Part shown: positions 60,242-64,000 of the stretch, piece by piece
How positions within the stretch are numbered: the first letter of the stretch is position 1
Layout of the letters: every line of letters starts with the position of its first letter
From: Planctomycetia bacterium
GTDB lineage: Bacteria; Planctomycetota; Planctomycetia; Pirellulales; UBA1268
Direction of reading: 5' to 3'
Length of the DNA: 64,000 nucleotides
NCBI GenBank assembly: GCA_026401035.1
Contig: JAPLNR010000063.1
Location: 158,960 to 222,959, forward strand
Notes under the pieces: generated by a model
Told to the model about the DNA's origin: nothing
What the model saw: only the letters and a program-made list of their open reading frames with translations
The model's database searches: none
Made by a program: the position numbers and the translations under genes

Positions 60242-61281
60242 CACCCTCTCCCATGAACCAACTCCCCATCAACCATCCCCTGCTCCGGCTGCTGCGCACC
60301 GCGTCGGAGTTTCTTTTTTCACCGATCGGGGCCGGCTGCGCCGCACTTGCAGCGATCGCGATCCTCGGCTGCGCCTACACGGTCGACCAGACCGAGCAGG
60401 TGGTGCTCACGCAGTTTGGCCGGCCCATCGGCCAGCCGATCAACGCCACGGATTCCGCCTCGGGCGCCGGCCTCCACTTCAAACTGCCCTTTATCCAGAC
60501 GGCCAACCGGTTTGAGAAGCGGATCCTCGAATGGGATGGCCTCCCGAGCGAGATGACCACGCGCGACAAGCTCTATGTCGTCGTCGATACCTTCGCCCGC
60601 TGGCGGATTGCCGACCCGCTGAAATACTTCCAGAGCCTCCGCGACGAGCGCAGCGCCCTCTCCCGCCTCGACGACATCATCGGCAGCGAAACCCGCAACG
60701 TCGTCGCCCGGCACGACCTCATCGAGGTCGTCCGCTCCGACAAATCCCGCAAGCCCGAGCAGGATGCCACGCTCGCCGAGACGGGTGGCACCATCGGCGT
60801 GCTGCCGCCGATCAGGTTTGGCCGCAAGGAACTCGAGCGGGAGATTCTCGCCGCGGCCTCGCAGAAGGTCGGCATCTGGGGGATCGAACTGCTCGACGTG
60901 CGCGTGAAGCGACTCAACTACAAGGCCGGCGTGATCGAAAAGATCTACGACCGCATGATGTCGGAGCGGATGCAGATCGCCGAGCGGTTTCGCTCCGAGG
61001 GGGCGGGCGAAGCGGCGAAGATCGAGGGCCGCAAGGAGAAGGATCTGCGCCGGATCGAATCCGACGCCTACCGCAAGGTGCAGGAGATCAAGGGTGCGGC
61101 CGACGCGGAAGCCTCCGAGATCTACGCGCGGGCCTACACGGCCAGCCCCAAGGCCGCCGACTTCTACACGTTCCAGAAGACGCTCGACACCTATAAATCG
61201 ACGCTCGGCCGCGACTCGACCCTGATCCTCACGACCGACAGCGACCTCTTCCGGCTGCTCAAGCGGATCGACCCAAAGTAG
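60238..61281 (+). CDS. hflC: HflC, SPFH-domain protease modulator
   Basis: YTVDQTEQVVLTQFGRPIG, GAGLHFKLPFIQTANRFEKRILEWDG, SERMQIAERFRSEGAGEAAKIEGRKEKDLRRI. Confidence 0.92.
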   Translation: MTPSPMNQLPINHPLLRLLRTASEFLFSPIGAGCAALAAIAILGCAYTVDQTEQVVLTQFGRPIGQPINATDSASGAGLHFKLPFIQTANRFEKRILEWDGLPSEMTTRDKLYVVVDTFARWRIADPLKYFQSLRDERSALSRLDDIIGSETRNVVARHDLIEVVRSDKSRKPEQDATLAETGGTIGVLPPIRFGRKELEREILAAASQKVGIWGIELLDVRVKRLNYKAGVIEKIYDRMMSERMQIAERFRSEGAGEAAKIEGRKEKDLRRIESDAYRKVQEIKGAADAEASEIYARAYTASPKAADFYTFQKTLDTYKSTLGRDSTLILTTDSDLFRLLKRIDPK

Positions 61282-61335
61282 GACGGGCTTGAGCCTGTCT
61301 CCGCACGTAGGATACGCTCGATCCTGTCTCCGCAT
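61278..61335 (+). repeat. Two tandem copies of a 29-nt unit containing family A repeat; first supplies the hflC TAG stop
   Basis: GTAGGACGGGCTTGAGCCTGTCTCCGCAC then GTAGGATACGCTCGATCCTGTCTCCGCAT; TAG 61279-61281. Confidence 0.8.
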
Positions 61336-61359
61336 TCCCCGCACTGGAGAGCCGGCATC

Positions 61360-62082
61360 GTGGATTTCTATCCGCTTGTGCTTCGCGCGTTGGTAATCGC
61401 GATCTGCCTCTCCGGCCTGACCGCGCCCGCGGACGCCCAGCCCGCCTCCGCCAAAAGCCGCGCGAAGCCCGCCAATCCGCCAGAACTCAAGCGGCTCGAC
61501 GCGAAGGTGGAGGAGGTTCGCGAGTCGTTCCTCCGCGACACCACGAAGCTCATCAAGTCGTTCGAGGACGTGGGGCAGTTTGAGCGGGCCAAGGTGCTGC
61601 TCGAGGCGCTGCAGAAGCTCGACCCCAAGAACGAGCCGGTCAAAAACAAGCTTGCTGAACTCAACAAGCAGATTCTCGACACCAGTGAGTTTGAGATCGA
61701 CATCGATCCCGGTGAGTCGTGGCAGCCGGTCGGCATGGTCGCAAAAGGTAAGCCGCTGCGAATTCTCGTCAGCGGCGACTATAAGTTGCTCACATCGATC
61801 ACGGCGACCGCCGACGGTGCGCCGAGCGACAACCCCGCCGAAGACCTGATCCCGCACGTGCCGTTCGGTGCGGTCATGGCCGTGATCACGAATCCCGGGG
61901 CTGCGGACGGTCCCGATGGCAACCGGCAAAACAACCAGCGGCCCCGGCCGTTCACGGTGGGCAGCGAGTACGAACGCCCCGCCGAACAGGACGGCCTGCT
62001 CTATCTCAAGGTCAATGTGCCCCCCGGCGCCAAGTGCACCGGCAGTCTCGAGGCAAAAATCAGCGGCGCGACCAAGCCCTAG
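61360..62082 (+). CDS. Secreted hypothetical protein
   Basis: signal peptide, helical region LKRLDAKVEEVRESFLRDTTKLIKSFEDVGQFERAKVLLEALQKLDP, beta-rich C-terminus. Confidence 0.6.
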   Translation: MDFYPLVLRALVIAICLSGLTAPADAQPASAKSRAKPANPPELKRLDAKVEEVRESFLRDTTKLIKSFEDVGQFERAKVLLEALQKLDPKNEPVKNKLAELNKQILDTSEFEIDIDPGESWQPVGMVAKGKPLRILVSGDYKLLTSITATADGAPSDNPAEDLIPHVPFGAVMAVITNPGAADGPDGNRQNNQRPRPFTVGSEYERPAEQDGLLYLKVNVPPGAKCTGSLEAKISGATKP

Positions 62083-62111
62083 CTGGCCAGACTCTATACT
62101 GGCTGGTCTTC

Positions 62112-62184
<73 letters not shown>

Positions 62185-62215
62185 GTTGTTTTTGATGATT
62201 TTCGGAGCGGACAAA

Positions 62216-62259
62216 ATCCCAAACCCAAACTCAAACCCAAACTCGGCCGGGTTTGGGAT
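62216..62259. repeat. Tandem plus inverted repeat between tRNA and integrase
   Basis: AAACCCAAACTC x2 (62221-62244), flanked by ATCCCAAACCC (62216-62226) / GGGTTTGGGAT (62249-62259). Confidence 0.85.
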
Positions 62260-62421
62260 GGCTTGGGCAGGAGACCGGGATCGGATCCGAAGGGATCTTG
62301 GCCCACGAGAAGCCAATCCGAAACGAAGGATTGAATGGACGAACGCACCAACTTTGCTCGGTCCGATTGCGACCTTCCTGATCGTCGTGCTCGGCCGGGT
62401 GCCGGCAGACATTGAGTGAGG

Positions 62422-63834
62422 TCAGGCGACCCCCTGCCCCTCGCTCTGATCAGCCCCGTCGTCCAACCTCTTTTGAAACCTCCGCCTCTGAATCGGCGTG
62501 AGTCTCTTCATGAGGGCATCCATCTCCCGCTCAACCGTGATCTCCACGGGATCACACCCAAGTCGTTCGGCCAGGGCAGGATAATCCTGGAGAGCGACGG
62601 TCATATTCTCGTAGAGGCCGTCGGCGAGGAGCCTGTCCTTCCTCCCGATGCGAGCGAGGTAGTTGCGTTCCATATTGCCGACCGTGGTCTGCAGCTTCGC
62701 CGCCGCGGCCTTCCTCTTGTCCCGCATTTCCCCCTCGTTGGTCAGTTCGTGAGCCGTTCGCCGAAGGGCATGGTGGGTGATTTCGGGACGGCCGATCGCC
62801 GATGCCCCCTGCTTGATCAGTTTCTGCATTCGCCACAGCATCCGTTGCGGACTGAATGACTTGACGGCGTGGCAGGTTTTGAGCGACCGCTCCACTTCGT
62901 CCGCAAACCCCGCGAACGCGAAGGGGTTTCCTTCCACCCTGAACGATTCCAGCCTCTCTCGAATCGCGGCCGGGATTCTGACGGCCTTTCCGTTGCCCTT
63001 CTTGGCGATGGTGTGGGGGATCACGATGTAGTCCCCGACAAACCATGACCATTCGAGAAGCGATATCTCCTCAATCCGGCCGGCAGCCCACAGGCTCGTA
63101 ATGATGAAAAGTTCGGCTAACGGTCTTCCTCGGAAGGCGTCAAGGAACTTCAGCAGCTCGCCGTTGTCCGTTCTGAACTGAACCGGGGCTCGCTTCCGTT
63201 TCGGCTTCGGAAGATTATTTCGGATCGCCTCCCACGGATTCTCGACGACCCGTTTCGTGCTCGCGATGCCTGCCATCAACTCACGATGACCGGCCCGGAC
63301 ACGATTCCAAGCCCCGGCAAGCGTGCGAATATGTTTGTGAATCGTGGCGATCGCCATCGGCTTTGCCGACTGTGATTTCCTGTAGTTGTGATTTCTGTTC
63401 CTGTTGGACTTCAAGAGCGTGCCGAGGTAGTCCAACGCGACCGACTCGTTCACCTCCTGAATCATCCTGACAGGACATACCTTCTGAAAACTTCGCCAGA
63501 TGCCGTAGAAACTTGCCAGCGACTTTTGGCCCGCGACGGCGCTGTCTGCCAAGCTGAAGTGCTTCTCCTGTATCCGCTCAAACTCGGCGACGGTCATGCC
63601 TTCGTTTCGCCGCCGGATATCGGTCGTCTCTTCGCCACGGACGATCTTGCGGGCGATCCGTTTTGCTTCTTCAAAGCTCGGAGTCCCCGTTGACCGTTCA
63701 TCTGGAACACCGTGCATTTTCCAGCGGACTTCCCAGTTCCCCGCTTTCCCTCGTTGACGCCGAAGGGTCGCGGGAACCTCAACACCGTTCACGTCCACAA
63801 CGATTGGGATCGCAGACTTGCGGGGGCGACTCAT
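62422..63834 (-). CDS. Tyrosine-type site-specific recombinase/integrase
   Basis: LWAAGRIEEISLLEW (RxxE box), HHALRRTAHEL (HxxR), terminal region NYLA Tyr; next to a tRNA gene. Confidence 0.88.
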   Translation of the reverse strand: MSRPRKSAIPIVVDVNGVEVPATLRRQRGKAGNWEVRWKMHGVPDERSTGTPSFEEAKRIARKIVRGEETTDIRRRNEGMTVAEFERIQEKHFSLADSAVAGQKSLASFYGIWRSFQKVCPVRMIQEVNESVALDYLGTLLKSNRNRNHNYRKSQSAKPMAIATIHKHIRTLAGAWNRVRAGHRELMAGIASTKRVVENPWEAIRNNLPKPKRKRAPVQFRTDNGELLKFLDAFRGRPLAELFIITSLWAAGRIEEISLLEWSWFVGDYIVIPHTIAKKGNGKAVRIPAAIRERLESFRVEGNPFAFAGFADEVERSLKTCHAVKSFSPQRMLWRMQKLIKQGASAIGRPEITHHALRRTAHELTNEGEMRDKRKAAAAKLQTTVGNMERNYLARIGRKDRLLADGLYENMTVALQDYPALAERLGCDPVEITVEREMDALMKRLTPIQRRRFQKRLDDGADQSEGQGVA

Positions 63835-64000
63835 TTCGCACCGCCCTTCCGCGAGCCGTGAATCAACCGTTGCTGGGCGATGTAGGCGTCAATCGCTTCG
63901 CGACGGATCAAAAACTTGCCGCCCTTTCCGTTCACCTTGTTCCCGCCGACCTTGACCGCGTCCAGTCTCCCTTCCCTGCACCACGCCGTCACGGTCTGAA
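63831..64000 (-). CDS. Excisionase-like/HTH small protein, partial (start beyond window)
   Basis: minus-strand translation ...QTVTAWCREGRLDAVKVGGNKVNGKGGKFLIRREAIDAYIAQQRLIHGSRKGGAK*; stop overlaps integrase ATG (ATGA). Confidence 0.7.
   Translation of the reverse strand, partial: QTVTAWCREGRLDAVKVGGNKVNGKGGKFLIRREAIDAYIAQQRLIHGSRKGGAK

Overview
This 64-kb, high-GC window looks like planctomycete chromosome. The evidence is BBP7-type beta-barrel proteins, a giant secreted protein with an N-terminal [11 protein letters not shown] motif, tandem-fused UvrA and FloA/NfeD. Most genes are recognisable: a PilT/GspE-like pair, thiS-thiG-hisF, a WD40 protein, sugar isomerase/FGGY kinase, rhomboid, nadA, an RND/MMPL transporter, floA-nfeD, pyrE, an ECF sigma operon, uvrA, hflKC, a CAP protein and two tRNAs. 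The right edge (about 62.1 kb onward) looks like the boundary of an integrative element: tRNA(CAU), a tandem/inverted repeat, a tyrosine recombinase and a small HTH/excisionase-like ORF running off the window. The most unusual signals are: (1) a dispersed palindromic repeat, TAGGACAGGCTTCAGCCTGTC, whose first three bases are the stop codon of seven genes, sometimes as inverted pairs that end both convergent genes; (2) two palindromic insertions in frame inside uvrA, one an 84-nt element with perfect 26-bp arms, plus an amber codon at a likely Gln position of the same gene; (3) a BBP7 paralogue split by TGA exactly where its neighbour has a conserved Trp, with a hairpin that would sequester its Shine-Dalgarno; (4) a GspE-like ATPase with degenerate Walker motifs beside a canonical PilT. 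No CRISPR array, rRNA or clear IS transposase was seen. All assignments come from reading the sequence; no database search was run.
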